Below, piece after piece: positions 10,350-21,600 of a stretch of DNA of 64,000 nt. Origin of the DNA: Hexactinellida sp. DTS-2022 (taxonomy: Eukaryota; Porifera; Hexactinellida); the NCBI GenBank assembly GCA_028753945.1, contig JAPNXP010000001.1, positions 16,110,501-16,174,500 on the forward strand. The letters run 5' to 3'. Each line of letters opens with the position of its first letter. Position 1 is the stretch's first letter. The notes below the pieces were generated by a model that saw nothing but the letters and a program-made list of their open reading frames with translations, was not told the DNA's origin and did not search any database. Position numbers and translations under genes: made by a program.

Positions 10350-13300
10350 ATGGATATGATTCAAACCTATTTAAAGGCAGGATTTCCTGATCAAAATCCG
10401 TCGGTACATGTAAACCAAGATTCCTTGGTAAATTCATTGAAAGAAATTTCTCAATTTAAGGACTATGTTGATAGTGATGCTGATAGTGACTGTAGTAATT
10501 ACGACTTAATCAATGCAGTGTTTGAGGTAAATACATGTTACGTTTATCTAATCAAGCTACATTACTAGATTTATATATTTAAAGGCCATATAAAATAAAT
10601 AACTTGTTTATCATCCGGATTTTTTCAGAAATACGGACGGCGGACGGGATTTTATTTTTATTTTTTATTCCCGTTAATATGCAAAAAACATTACCCTATG
10701 CCAAACAATAAATATTTATAATTAAATTAAATTATAAAATCACAGGACAATGCCCAAATAATGAAAGTAATGCCCTAAATACAAGACTAATTAAAAATTG
10801 CTAATTTAGGAGTACTTTACACAAGTTTATAGTTAATATCTGTGCGATTATGTTCATAAAATAATAATAAAATATATCCGGACGGGGGGTAAATATTGGG
10901 ACGGACGGGGATGATAAACAAGTTATTTATTTTATATGGCCTAATATAAACAAGTATTCATAAAATTTCCAATTTTCTTATAGAATGATTCAAAAGAGGA
11001 TGGAATAATAGATTTGTTAGGTTAGTAAAGTTATTTTATTCTATTTGGACTGTGGGGATTTAGCACCCAGAATGCTTAATTGTACCTCGTACAGAACGAC
11101 ATAATGCCCATCTATCTGCACCTTCTACTTCCCCTTGTTTGTCAAGCTACTATTTGTGACCAAAACCCTACTATATTTTATTAGATATAAAGGAAATTCA
11201 CAATGAAGATTTGAAGGCTGAAAGTCCTTTGATGATACCAATCACTCAAATTACTGAAAAAATAATCTCACTCAGAGTAAGAATAAGTGTATACATGAAA
11301 TTTACAAATAATTGACTTCCCTTATTATAGGAGCAACTCGTGAAATCAATAAGAGAAAAGAAACTCCTAAACAATTTACAAATCGAACTAGAGAAACGAT
11401 ATTTTTCAAACCCAAAACGTTATGAATCTATTCCACCATGTTGTAGCTTACTCTTACGTGGAGGGGAGGAAAGTGCTGAGGTTAATTTTCTAACTATTTA
11501 TAATTGTTGAACCTTGATCTTAATTGCCTCCATCTCTTTGTTTAGTCTGAAAAAATATTCCAGCTTGTCGTGGATATTTGTAGAGAAGCAATGGATACTG
11601 CAAATGTAGATCCTAAAGCTCCTTCTCATTATGCATATCAAGTGGCATTACCAACGGTTAGTTTGTAACGGTTTTCAGATGAATCTATCCAGTGCTCAAA
11701 CTTAAATTTAAGTAGTTAAGTGCCTGTCCTAATCAACATGTATAATCTATATTATTAAATCTCGATTGTTGTTTGTGTGTGTGTGTGTTTGTCCGGATTA
11801 TATTAAAGTGATGGGGGAATAGAAACCGCAATTAATATTGGGATATAAACTAACTTTCAAATGTTATAATAGGTAAACAAATGTTATAATAGGTAAACAA
11901 GTATGCTGAACACGAATTTCGCGTTTATAAATTTCTCATATTAATATTTGTTGTTGTTGTTTACACAAAATAGGTAAACAAATTAATGAAAATTCAAAAT
12001 CAACCTAGAAGTTAGCTTCCAACGGGTATTATAGGTAAACAAGTATGCCGAACACGAATTTCGCGTTTATAAATTTCTCATATTAATATTTGTTGTTGTT
12101 GTTTACACAAAATAGGTAAACAAATTAATCAGATTCAAAATCAACCTAGAAGTTAGCTTTCAATGGGTATTATAAGTATATAACTATGACAAATATTACT
12201 AACTTTGTAATCAAATGTTTAGTGAGGAGTAAGGCCGCGTAGCGGCCGTTAACTTGAGGTGCGTAGCACCGATCTGTCGCAAAGCGACCGAGACCGAAGG
12301 GCTCGTATATATTAAACCCATTTATGTATTTACCTAGCTTGATCTGCTCTTCACTACAGAGTTTAAATACACAGGGGCTATAAGTACTTCTGGTATATAT
12401 ACGCAAGAACCCATTATAGAAGGTATTTTCTATCTAGATTTGAATTATTCTCCTATTAATATGTATATACCATCTATTTAGAATATTTAAGTCGATGTTT
12501 ATCATGGGGAGGAAAAAACAAAGAAGTATATCTAACTAATACCTGCCCAATTGACAATTTTCTGACCAGCTTAAGTGTTTGTACTAGCGATGTAGATAAA
12601 GCAATCACTATTTCAGAATACTTTTATCAAGATACTTGTTTGCAAAAAATCAGAATACATTTACACGCAAAGGTGAGATGTTACCCTTACTTAAAGTATT
12701 TGGGTATTCAACTATGTTTAGCATCATGTTGTCGTACTTTAGGAATTTGTCTCAGCTAAACTTATATTGGCCAAATATATGGGTTTTAAACATTCTCCTT
12801 ATCTTGACCTCTTTGGTGGTGAACACAAATTGGTTCGTGTTCTTAGAAAAATGGGATTCTCTGCTGATTCATTTAAGATTGATTACACTTGCACTAAATG
12901 TCATCAACATTTTATTCGCGAAGGACATCGGATTGCTAAGGTTAGCGAAGAGATATTCTCAAATACGTACTAATTTTAATTAGGCTAGATTTATATAGTA
13001 TCATACTTAAATAAGTATACATATTAATAATCATTTTGTAGCCATCCTAAGAAAGACATAGCCACGAGTATTGAGAATAAGATCTACATACAGAAATGCA
13101 TACTGTAAGTCTATAACTTTACCTTATATAGTACTAATTGTTTTACACTAATAAAGGAGTCTCCATTATTATCTCGTATTTTTCTAGTTATTGATTATGT
13201 GATTTATATCTTTTAGTCAAATATGTGGAGGAAATTGTGTCCCAGATTTAGCAAAATCTCATTTTGAAGCAATTCCTACTATGATGTTTATAGAAATTGG

Positions 13301-13953
13301 CAAAACAGGAATGTAAGGCCATTTCTACTTAAATAGTAAAGTAAGGCATTTCCTGTAATTTTATGTATTCATTTATAGAATATTAAAAGCAAGCTGGCTT
13401 TCTGAATACTTGTGTATTCCGTCAAGTAATGGGACTTTAAAGTAAGTTACCTTTGAAGCTTTGATACACAATGATAATTTTTTTAGTTTTTGATATAATG
13501 TGTAGAGTTTAAGCAATATATATATATATTACCTATTTTTGTTAAGGTCTCGATATTATAATATAAAAATTGTAATTAAATTTTGATTTTTGTAAAAATC
13601 AATAATCTATATGTTTGAATATCGATTTTATGGAATTAACACGCAATTTGTAAACAAAAACGACATAACATGCCAATAGCAGGGATAGTCAGGTTGGTGC
13701 TAAGTACGATTCAAACCTGACCAATTTAATTAATTCTGATTGCTACGGCCCTGCATAACACACACTTTAATGTAGGTATCAACTTCTATATTTCTCAATT
13801 TACAATTCCAACACACTTCATTTCACAATGAATATCCAAACTACAATGGGGTGGTTTTTATATGACGGATTGGACACAGATTTCTTACTGACCAAATCTC
13901 AGAAGAACCTTCGCTTAAGGAAGAGCCAGAAAATAAATATTCTTCGTATGTAA
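10350..13953 (+). CDS. predicted USP-like (C19-type) cysteine peptidase encoded by the Ginger-like element, 12 exons
   Basis: Exons: 10350-10526, 10984-11020, 11185-11276, 11331-11480, 11546-11656, 12362-12422, 12482-12672, 12743-12940, 13052-13104, 13217-13312, 13379-13441, 13776-13953. They sum to 1,407 nt, exactly 468 codons plus TAA, with GT-AG at each junction and agreeing phases. Motifs in USP order: a Cys box NTCPIDNFL (C231); a finger-like zinc site C323-x2-C326 … C360-x3-C364; a His box LHF (H425) after YQLLYFSIY; and an acidic box W..YDG (D440). This resembles ubiquitin-specific proteases (Cys box, zinc fingers, His box, Y-D-G), though the Cys box is divergent. The family call is my inference; an OTU- or Ulp1-like fold is the alternative, since other Ginger elements are reported to carry such peptidases. 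Possible roles are processing of the transposase or removal of ubiquitin-like tags from it or host factors. The exon 6 acceptor was chosen to keep phase. Confidence 0.75.
10582..10942. mobile_element. MITE in intron 1 of the peptidase gene (GGCCATATAAAATAAATAAC ends)
   Basis: Ends AGGCCATATAAAATAAATAA and the inverse …TTATTTATTTTATATGGCCT. Subterminal ATCCGGA and CGGACGGGG motifs are inverted. The target duplication is unclear (TAA possible). Superfamily undetermined. Confidence 0.7.
11760..12305 (+). mobile_element. non-autonomous Helitron (546 bp) in intron 5 of the peptidase gene
   Basis: Starts TCTCGATTGTTGTTTGTG after AAA and ends CCGAGACCGAAGGGCTCG before T. It contains internal near-repeats of about 120-140 bp with GTAAACAAGTATGCTGAACA. 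Near the 3' end are hairpins GGCCGC…GCGGCC and GTCGC…GCGAC. Same family as 9863-10309 and 62789-63573. Confidence 0.82.
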
Positions 13954-14731
13954 AGAATTCTATTAGTATGTAAAGAATAAATAGGAACAATTATATATAT
14001 TACTATATTTTGGTAGAACAGAATCCAGTGAGATATACGTACTTTAAACTGAATTACATGTAATAAAAATTACACCCTAATGCTGTTTAGCTTTATAATC
14101 ATGTTATATATCTTCTAATATAGTGTAACCAGGGTTTTATATAAACCCCTGCGTGTTATCTACTAGGAGTGGGGGGAGCTTGGGAACCTAGTTATATTTG
14201 GAAACCCCTTTTCTGCAGGTTACATAGTAATGTTGGTTGATAGTATACTAGGTGGCCAAATGTTAGGGAGTACCTTTTAACATACATTGACATACATTCA
14301 TGACATTTCGTAAGATCTCAGTGGAAGTACACTCTGAACGGGACTTCCAATATGTGATAATACACACGTTGGTTTGTTAGGATTAATTTAATAAATTTAT
14401 GAAAAAGGATAATTTTATACTGAGATACAGAGACATACCCATTTGTGTCACTTGTGCCACAAGTGGTAGGGACACTATGCCACTCAATGGATATTGGCTG
14501 AAAATGACCTAAATTATGATGATATAGAAATTCATAAATACAGCACTATAATATTTATAGTCATTTTATTCTGTAAAATGGCCTTTAATTAATACTCTGT
14601 TAGAAGATTATTGTGTCTACATTTTGTTCAAATACATTTGGCCAGGGAGTGTATTATGCCTATTGCTTGGTGTATTAATTGCTAAAGTAAAAGATCTTGA
14701 CTCCAGAATTAATTTCTCCACGTCTATAATT

Positions 14732-14859
14732 GTATACTTAAAGATTGGACATATTTTTACAACTGGACATATTTTTACAGCATATCCATGGTTTTGTAAA
14801 ATACTGTCCATATTTATACTTGGACATATTTTTACGACTGGACATATTTTTACGAAACA
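14732..14859 (-). repeat. right TIR of the Ginger-like transposon
   Basis: Inverse of 6198-6325 over 128 bp. Followed by GAAC (14860-14863), the target duplication, then unique sequence leading into the NHL gene. The span from the peptidase stop (13954) to this TIR holds no further gene that I can see. Confidence 0.92.
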
Positions 14860-14922
14860 GAACTAACTAAACTGGTAATACTGTATTCCTGTTATAATCT
14901 ATATTAGGTACAGTTTGTGTGT

Positions 14923-16670
14923 ATGGCTTGTGTGTCTCACAACTTGACTCCTCTCCCCAAGAGACACAGGGCAAGCTATACCACGCCAGAGGAACAGATG
15001 CAGGCAATGAAACAGGAAATATTGGATAAGATAAAACCACTTAGAGACAAACTGGACGCATTGGAATGTGAGCTCATAGCAGAGGTAGATCGATTGGGAG
15101 CTTTACAGGTAAATATTGATAATAATAAATTGGAAATTATTCTCTAAAATGACATTATTCCTTGTCAGGTCTGCTTGTTGTCACACAATTGTTAGTAATT
15201 TTACAATTTTTAGAAATGCCTATTGTATAATCAGGTTCTTTTATAATGAACATTCAAGGGACCAAAATTGTGTTCATGATAGAGATTCTTTTGGAATAAG
15301 CGAACTCAACTGAATATAATCCTATGTAAGTATTAAGTTCGAGCATAGGGCTTCATTATAAAATATATTCATATTAAGCAGACGAATATTGTTCACAATA
15401 AGCAGACCTGACTGTATTTATTGAAGGAATAATATTCTGTATATAAAATTATAATTTGTTATAGATTAGCGAAAGAGTCGAATTAGAATTAAAACTTGAA
15501 ACATTGAAGAAGGGAAGAATGAATTTAGAAAAGACAAACAAAAGTTTGGTAGTCAAGAGTTCGATTGATTTAGCTATCAAAGATTTGGATCGGAAAATAA
15601 ATGAAGTTTCCCAAGAATTAAATCAATTTCAAGAAATAAATTCATCTTGGGATCTAATTTATTGGGATAGCAATATGTTTTTCACTACTTACACAATAAA
15701 TACGTTGTGTACTCTCTCAAATGTTATAATAACAGATTCTGTTTACAAAAGTAAATCTATTCCTAAATGGCAGATTATCCATGGTACAGGTCCGTCCCAA
15801 TTAATGTCTCCAAATGGTTTTGCTATTCAGGAAAACACTAATAATATATTTGTTAGTGATAGTCAAGGTAAGAGAATTCAGGTTTTTTCCGAAACAGGAG
15901 ATCTGATCAAATTAATTGATACGATTACTAACCCCCTTCAGATATTTTTTGTTAACGAATCTTTTGTTTATGGTTCTTTTAAACCTGAGAAGGGTTGGAA
16001 GGTTATTTTAACTGAAGTTGATCTTTGTAATTTAACAAAACGAGTTATTCAGTATTCTGGTATGAACAGTGCCTCTTCTGAATTTAAGTTAGCTAATTAT
16101 TATTCGCCTCAATCCAAAATGTTCTTTTATTATTTTTATATTTCCAATTTTTATGGTCATTATGGAATAAACCCTAAGAGTAAAACTTGGAATATTGGTA
16201 GATTTTTTGGAAATGAGCCCGAAAATCCAGATCCAAATGTCTCTGCCAATCCTAAGCTTGCACTAACTACAAATTCAACTAAGAAAAATAAAGATTTCTC
16301 AGAATTAGCTAACCCAATCAAACCTTTGGGTATTACAATGAAAGCGGATGTGATATATCTTCTTGTTTTGAATTACGATTATTTGGTGCTAAAATTCAAT
16401 ACCGATTTTAAGCTATTTAAACATTCCATTTGTCCTTCTTCGTTACTAGGAGATCCTCGTGCTATTTGTGTTGACAAGGAAGATAATATAATAATAGCCG
16501 GACACAATAAAGATGAGATCTTTACGACAATATTCATCTATTCTAAAGATGGAGATATTATTCATGTGATAATTCTCTCCTGTGAGGACTGTATTGGGAT
16601 TGCAGTTAACTCTAATTTCAATTTATTTGTACTTAACAATGATACTAATTATCCACTCACTTCTATTTGA
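14923..16670 (+). CDS. coiled-coil plus NHL-repeat beta-propeller protein
   Basis: Two exons, 14923-15108 and 15465-16670, joined in phase 0 (donor CAG|GTAAAT, acceptor TTATAG|ATT), giving about 463 residues. Residues about 25-125 are a heptad-like coiled coil. The rest has NHL-type blades such as SPNGFAIQENTNNIFVSDSQ followed by IQVFSETGDLI, and a later DPRAICVDKEDNIIIAGH blade. This is the tail of a TRIM/LIN-41-type protein without RING or B-box, a pattern common in lineage-expanded NHL proteins; binding partner unknown. The first ATG in a clean frame is at 14923, 64 bp after the Ginger-like element's right end. A paralogue, broken by frameshifts, lies at 23165. The intron carries a TA-type MITE (15232-15414). 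Codon use is AT-rich. Confidence 0.8.
15232..15414. mobile_element. MITE in the NHL gene intron (TTCATAATAAGC family)
   Basis: Begins CAGGTTCTTTTATAATGAAC and ends …AATAAGCAGACCTGACTG. Internal GAACATTCAAGGGACCAAAA and GAATAAGCGAAC motifs. Related elements: 25767-25965 and 34377-34557. Confidence 0.65.
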
Positions 16671-17464
16671 TATTTTATAATCGTATAAGAATTTGTAGTT
16701 TTGTTAAAAAATATTATTTTTCTGAACATTCCTAGTATTATTTACTCTCGTTACTTTTGAATATATCAGTTAGTTACGAGAAGGGTAGTATGGTATGTCC
16801 AATCGTTAATTAAAAGTAATATAATATATGTATAATATAATATTACTAGTTAACCTATCATATTATTGTATTACGTAGTGTCTACAGTCTACCACGAACA
16901 AGCCAAGGTAGTGAGCGACCGAGTCCGAGGTGCTCGTTTTTATATTGTTACAAAATTGTAAGAGCTGAATCTAAATTAGTTCCCATGTGACGTCATAATC
17001 CCATTAATCGGTATACGTGTCTCATTTAATGTTGTCTTCCCTGCGAAAATTGTGGGCGAATCGGATAAAAACTGAAAGTGTTATTCCCAAATATGTGCTT
17101 TATAATGTCATAATCCCATTATTTCGTTTAAACAACCAATAGACCGTTGTCCGCGTGTAAAATTACCCCTGCATGGAATTTTTCAGATTTCTAGAGCTTG
17201 TGGTCTTTCCTATTAATTTGGACAAACACACAAACAACAACTGTGCTTGTAATATCGAGATAGATTTCACAATATTGTAATTGTATTTTTCATATCTGGG
17301 TAGGATTGGGTTCATATATATCTAAGTTGATTGCAGACAAGTTTTTATTAGGCCGGGCTCTGGCCGATACAACAGGCCCGTTGCGACTCTACGAGTAGCT
17401 TATAACTTTTTTGTGACAATCCTTGTTCTTTTTAGCTTATTTTGATTTTATTTATCGATGCCGA
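16671..17464. other. intergenic: Helitron-derived repeats upstream of FDX2
   Basis: 16866-17110 is the complement of the 5690-5883 repeat and includes a Helitron-like 3' tail (GAGCGACCGAGTCCGAGGTG). 17108-17265 repeats 7645-7800. A possible acceptor TTTTTAG at 17429-17435 precedes the FDX2 start, so a short non-coding 5' exon is possible. Confidence 0.55.
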
Positions 17465-17980
17465 ATGTTACCACGGACTTTATTATCCAAAACCCGCGCA
17501 TTTTACTCACTGAGGCTATCTCTATATAACTACCACTTCCCTTCCCATATCGCTTACATTCCAATTACCCAATCCCCTCACCCCCCTCTCCCTCGCGCCC
17601 TACACACCTCTCCCCCCCTCAGAGACTCCGTGGGCATAACATTCGTGGACAGAGACGGGGAGCGGGTGCCCGTGCAGGGCAGGCCTGGGGAGCACCTGCT
17701 AGCGCTAGCGCACAGACACGACATAGACATGGAGGGCGCATGCGACGCCTCTCTGGCCTGCACTACGTGTCACGTGTACATACAGCACGAGTACCAGAGC
17801 GCTGTGCCCGCCTCCAGCGAGGAGGAGGAGGACCTGCTGGACCTGGCTCCCTTCCTGGAGAGCAACTCCCGACTCGGGTGCCAGGTGCGGGTGAGTAGGG
17901 AGATGGAGGGGATGGTGGTCACGCTGCCAAAGGTGACACGCAACTTCTATGTTGATGGACACATACCCAAGGCACATTGA
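17465..17980 (+). CDS. FDX2: mitochondrial [2Fe-2S] ferredoxin, ferredoxin-2 type
   Basis: Adrenodoxin-type ferredoxin of the mitochondrial matrix that passes electrons from ferredoxin reductase to Fe-S cluster assembly. 171 residues, one exon. Residues 1-55 are Arg/Ser/Leu-rich and lack acids, as a mitochondrial presequence should be. The fold starts near ITFVDRDGERVPV. Cluster ligands C93, C99, C102 and C139 have the expected C-x5-C-x2-C-x36-C spacing, in GACDASLACTTC and SRLGCQV. The C-terminal KVTRNFYVDGHIPK matches the ferredoxin-2 (FDX1L) signature rather than steroidogenic FDX1. The ATG at 17465 is chosen because it begins the presequence-like stretch. It is GC-rich compared with its surroundings. 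Confidence 0.95.
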   Translation: MLPRTLLSKTRAFYSLRLSLYNYHFPSHIAYIPITQSPHPPLPRALHTSPPLRDSVGITFVDRDGERVPVQGRPGEHLLALAHRHDIDMEGACDASLACTTCHVYIQHEYQSAVPASSEEEEDLLDLAPFLESNSRLGCQVRVSREMEGMVVTLPKVTRNFYVDGHIPKAH

Positions 17981-18658
17981 GGTGAGGAGTATAATGCGGC
18001 TATTAATATTGACGTATTTATATTTCTACAGAGCTACAATAATTGATTTTCTATTCAAATGAAGCAATGTATTTACATAGCAAATTGGACTTTGGTCGCA
18101 AAGTATGGGATTTTCTAAGTTAGCATTGGCAGCACTGATTTATAATTAAAGCGCAAAATTTGAATTTTATATTTTTAGAACTCTAAATGGGAGCACTTGT
18201 CCGGTTTGATAGTTAATTCAATAGTGTCAGCTGCTCGTTCCGCGCTACGGGAGTTTTCACGTATTGCAATAGGACTTACTACTTCGCTTATACTTTAAAC
18301 ATATTATACATTGAAATTATATGCTGTTGGGAAGATGGAATAATATTTTGATGAAATGGAATTGCTGAACTATATTTTTAATCAGTCGCTAAGGATTTTA
18401 GACTATTAGGATAACTTTTGAGTTAGCTTACCAGCAAGGAATTATCCAGGAGCGCGAGACGCTCCTTTTGGAGTGTCTATTTTGAAAAAAATTATTGGAA
18501 GCACGAAAATTTGAATCTTCTCCTTTACTGAATTTGTGATTTAGGAGCGTATTTACAAATGGCTGTATAATACACTGCTTAGTGCTTACATAGGGAGAGT
18601 GACATTGTCAGGCTATAGTACTTAGTAACTACGTATAAATAAATTATTATATTACGCG
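17981..18658. other. intergenic, nothing recognised
   Basis: FDX2 3' flank. AT-rich, no gene or clean repeat seen. Confidence 0.5.
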
Positions 18659-19052
18659 CAGAGGGTCCGGATGGATTACGGATTTACGGATTTGGCAACG
18701 GATTTGGTAAAATTGTCAAATCCGTTCCAAAATCCGTAAATATCGGATTTTTAATTAATCGATTTGGAAATTATTCTCAAATCTATCTAAAATCCTTTAT
18801 GGTAAAATGGTATAATGAATTTTTGAATTGAGAATTTACTTGGTACCTCCTAAATTTAAATAAATATACACACGATAAATACTAGAAAGCCACCATCTGC
18901 ATCTAGATATCTGTATGGTCCGTATGGATTACGGATTTACGGATTCCAAATCCGTAATTTACGGATATGGAACGGATTTGGAATTTTAATTCTAGATGTG
19001 ATAGATTATGGAGCGGATATGGATACAGGTTCCGATCCATTCGAACCCTCTG
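18659..19052. mobile_element. hAT-like MITE (CAGAGGGTCCGGATGG ends)
   Basis: Starts CAGAGGGTCCGGATGGATTA and ends …GATCCATTCGAACCCTCTG. It is built from inverted GGATTACGGATTTACGGATT motifs. Flanks ATTACGCG and ATTTACGCG could be an 8-bp duplication with one indel. The minus-strand ORF over its right part is an artefact of the repeats. Confidence 0.65.
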
Positions 19053-20343
19053 ATTTACGCGTATACGTATATTCCGTTGGAGTACGTATGCTAGATAGGT
19101 AACAATACTCTTAATAAAAAATTGCGAAAAGTTCTTATCAACAAACCTAACAATAGCCACTATATAAGGTGAGTCCAGTGAAATTTGATAAAGTACATGC
19201 ATGACCAATTAAATTATATCCAATTCTTTTTATAAATTCCTGATAGTAAATATAATGCTTAGCTAAGCAATTTTTTCTGCTTTATTTTGACCCATTGCAT
19301 AATTATATAGCTAATTAGTTGCCTATATTAGTACTACGTATGTGTTATTCTCCATAAAATTTGTGCCAAGAATTTGTGCCAAGATTTGTGCCAACAACCA
19401 CAGATAATTTACGTATTTGTATTACGTACCTATTAAATAGATATTATATTTACAAGTCGAACATTCAGGGTTAATTACATATAGAATGGAATAAGAAGCG
19501 CTACAATAGATGTAATCAAACCATCGTTTATAGCATACATATTTCAGTCTATGGATGTACCTGGTGTGAACACCTGCACACCAAGTACGCCCCAGAAACT
19601 GCAACATACGTACAGTCAAAACCAGTTTTTCTAGCCAGTTTTTTGCATGGAAATAAAGTAAGAAAAATCCGATAGTAAGAATAAACCGATTGAAAATTAA
19701 ACAAAATTGGAATTCCTTAAACATTTAGAAGAAATAGTTAGTTAGAATAACCGGTTTCGACTGTACATTATTCATGGCTATGTATTTCGCCCTACTTAAT
19801 TTAAAATTTTTAATTGTACCTGAATAAGATTTTCTATAAAGAACTTGTTTGTAGTCTCTTTGTAGCGATATTCTCTGCTATCCAATGCAAACATTATATC
19901 AGTGAAATGAATTCCAAACTGCCAGGTTTTAATAGGGCTTAATATTAAATGTACTATATTTAGACTAAGAAATCATATAAGTATAAATAAGCTGATTTCA
20001 TTGGAAAAGGAAAAATGTCCGATTAATATTTCGATCTAAACCTGAACTCTTATACGTATACCTGAGTTTATTCTAGTTTTTAATTTAAATACGTATTGCG
20101 TAGATTAAAATAATAGTTTGTAATATTTAGGGAACTCTATCTTAATTTTGTTATCAGTTACGTCAGATATTATGCAATATTCTTCCATAATAATACCTTG
20201 GCTCATATTTAAACATTTTTATTAGCAACTTAATACTGTGCTTTTAGGTAAATTTACTGCCTGTATAGATTACACCTGTATGTGTATAAATACTACTCTT
20301 CTAGGAAGTAGAGCTTAATTAAAGCTTAAAATAATACTACAAT
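19053..20343. other. intergenic, no gene recognised
   Basis: AT-rich spacer before the UBE2Q-like gene. A 100-codon minus-strand ORF at 19422-19724 has no recognisable family or splice context. AAGATTTGTGCCAA-type short direct repeats occur at 19365-19395. Confidence 0.5.
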
Positions 20344-21600
20344 ATGACGTCCCTACAAAGCGAGTTAGAATTCCTATCTGACCTGAATAAACACGAATCT
20401 CTGAGAGTTACAATCTCAAAGGAACTCTTCACACTAGATATCACAACAAGTTGTCTACATTCATTCTCAGTTCATATCCCACCAGACTACCCTTCAGATC
20501 TCAAATGGAAATCCCCATTAACTCCCAAGCAGCTAGACTTTACACAGGGGAAGTACAGAGCCTCTTACTACCCAATAGCAGCCGGGGTATACGAGATACT
20601 CCTCTTCTACTCTTCTACTTCTATTCTATGTCTAGCCCCAGAGCTGGAGGCCGTTAAGCAGTTCCTGGACGGCGAGGAGAGCTCTCTCTTCGACAGCTTC
20701 GAGGAGATCCCGGACAGCGGGAGTGTGGGCAGCGACTACGAGTTCCTCTGCAGACCTCCCAGCAGCATAGAGTCGCTGGACACGGCCAGCTGCTCCGACC
20801 AGGAGACTAGCGACGACGGCGCTGAGAGCGACACCACGGTAACGGGAGAGGACGAGAATATCCTGGACTCCGTTATAGTGCTAGAGCCGCTAGTCGCCTC
20901 CCCGGCAGCGCTATTGCCGCAGGTGCTGCAGACATTCGGACTCAGTGCCGCCTGCGCGCACCAGCTGCTGGTGTCCAATGGCGACCAATGCGAGCATAGA
21001 CTGTGCATGGAGCTGGGGATAATCAGCGAGTCCGGACTGTACAACGGGCCCGGGGACAGCATGCAGCTGCGAGTGATAGAGGATGATATTAAGAAGTGGG
21101 AGCTGAAGGTATGGGGGTTCCCGGAGCCGTGCAATTTGAATTCTGAACTCCTGCGCTACTCCCCTACAGACTGCTGTGTCACACTTGAAGTAACTTTCCC
21201 TTCCGAGTACCCATTCGTGCCCCCCTTTATCCGTATCGTGTCCCCTCCCATACAGGCGGGACACGTTATAATGGGCGGGGCTCTCTTCCTGGACGTCCTC
21301 CTGCCGACCAGCTGTAAGTACCTGGGAAGCAATAGGGCGTACAGCGTGTCTATATCCCTTATGGAGCTGTTCACACAGATCACGTACTCTATGGTGGATG
21401 GGAATGCAAAGGTTAATAATGACCCAGCGATACTGGAGACGTACACGTATGAGAAAGCGCACTTCGTGTATAGCTCTATTTTGGGACTATTGAGTATAGA
21501 CTGGGGGAGTATAATTAGTAGTGTTATGAGGAATAATAGGGAAAGTATTGGGTATAACAATAATTCTAATTCACGGATGAATTTATATAATAGATATTAA
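20344..21600 (+). CDS. UBE2Q-like ubiquitin-conjugating-enzyme-fold protein without the catalytic cysteine
   Basis: 418 residues, single exon. The N-terminal ~110 residues look like the RWD-like region of UBE2Q proteins, followed by an acidic Ser/Asp/Glu-rich linker (about 115-185). The C-terminal part is a UBC fold: VTFPSEYPFVPPFIRIVSPP, then GGALFLDVLLP, RAYSVSISLMELFTQI and a C-terminal KAHFVYSSI helix, all lining up with UBE2Q1/2. In active UBE2Q enzymes the motif reads GGA-[L/I]-C-M-E-L-L. Here the Cys position is Phe315 (21286-21288). A Cys occurs about 10 residues later (LLPTSCKYL) but not at the canonical place. It is therefore probably a non-catalytic E2 variant acting as scaffold or regulator (inference). 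It is GC-rich, like FDX2 and STIL. No disruption of the frame. Confidence 0.8.
   Translation: MTSLQSELEFLSDLNKHESLRVTISKELFTLDITTSCLHSFSVHIPPDYPSDLKWKSPLTPKQLDFTQGKYRASYYPIAAGVYEILLFYSSTSILCLAPELEAVKQFLDGEESSLFDSFEEIPDSGSVGSDYEFLCRPPSSIESLDTASCSDQETSDDGAESDTTVTGEDENILDSVIVLEPLVASPAALLPQVLQTFGLSAACAHQLLVSNGDQCEHRLCMELGIISESGLYNGPGDSMQLRVIEDDIKKWELKVWGFPEPCNLNSELLRYSPTDCCVTLEVTFPSEYPFVPPFIRIVSPPIQAGHVIMGGALFLDVLLPTSCKYLGSNRAYSVSISLMELFTQITYSMVDGNAKVNNDPAILETYTYEKAHFVYSSILGLLSIDWGSIISSVMRNNRESIGYNNNSNSRMNLYNRY

Larger units (their letters stand above)
6198..14859 (+). mobile_element. complete Ginger-like DNA transposon: TIRs, 4-bp TSD, integrase-type transposase and USP-like peptidase
   Basis: The ends are TGTTTCGTAAAA… and …TTTTACGAAACA. 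TIRs of 128 bp (6198-6325 and 14732-14859) match with about one mismatch. Both flanks carry GAAC (6194-6197 and 14860-14863), a 4-bp target duplication. TGT…ACA ends, a 4-bp duplication and a Gypsy-integrase-like transposase with spliceosomal introns are the published hallmarks of Ginger elements. Two spliced genes lie inside on the same strand, ordered transposase (about 6911-9646) then USP-like peptidase (10350-13953). Its own insertions are a Ginger-like MITE (6387-6909), two Helitrons (9863-10309, 11760-12305) and one MITE (10582-10942). All of these lie outside recognised exons. The near-identical TIRs suggest a fairly recent insertion. Confidence 0.9.

Noticed and set aside
20736-21560. 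Long minus-strand ORFs opposite the UBE2Q-like gene
   Set aside because: Shadows of a GC-rich coding strand; no family features.
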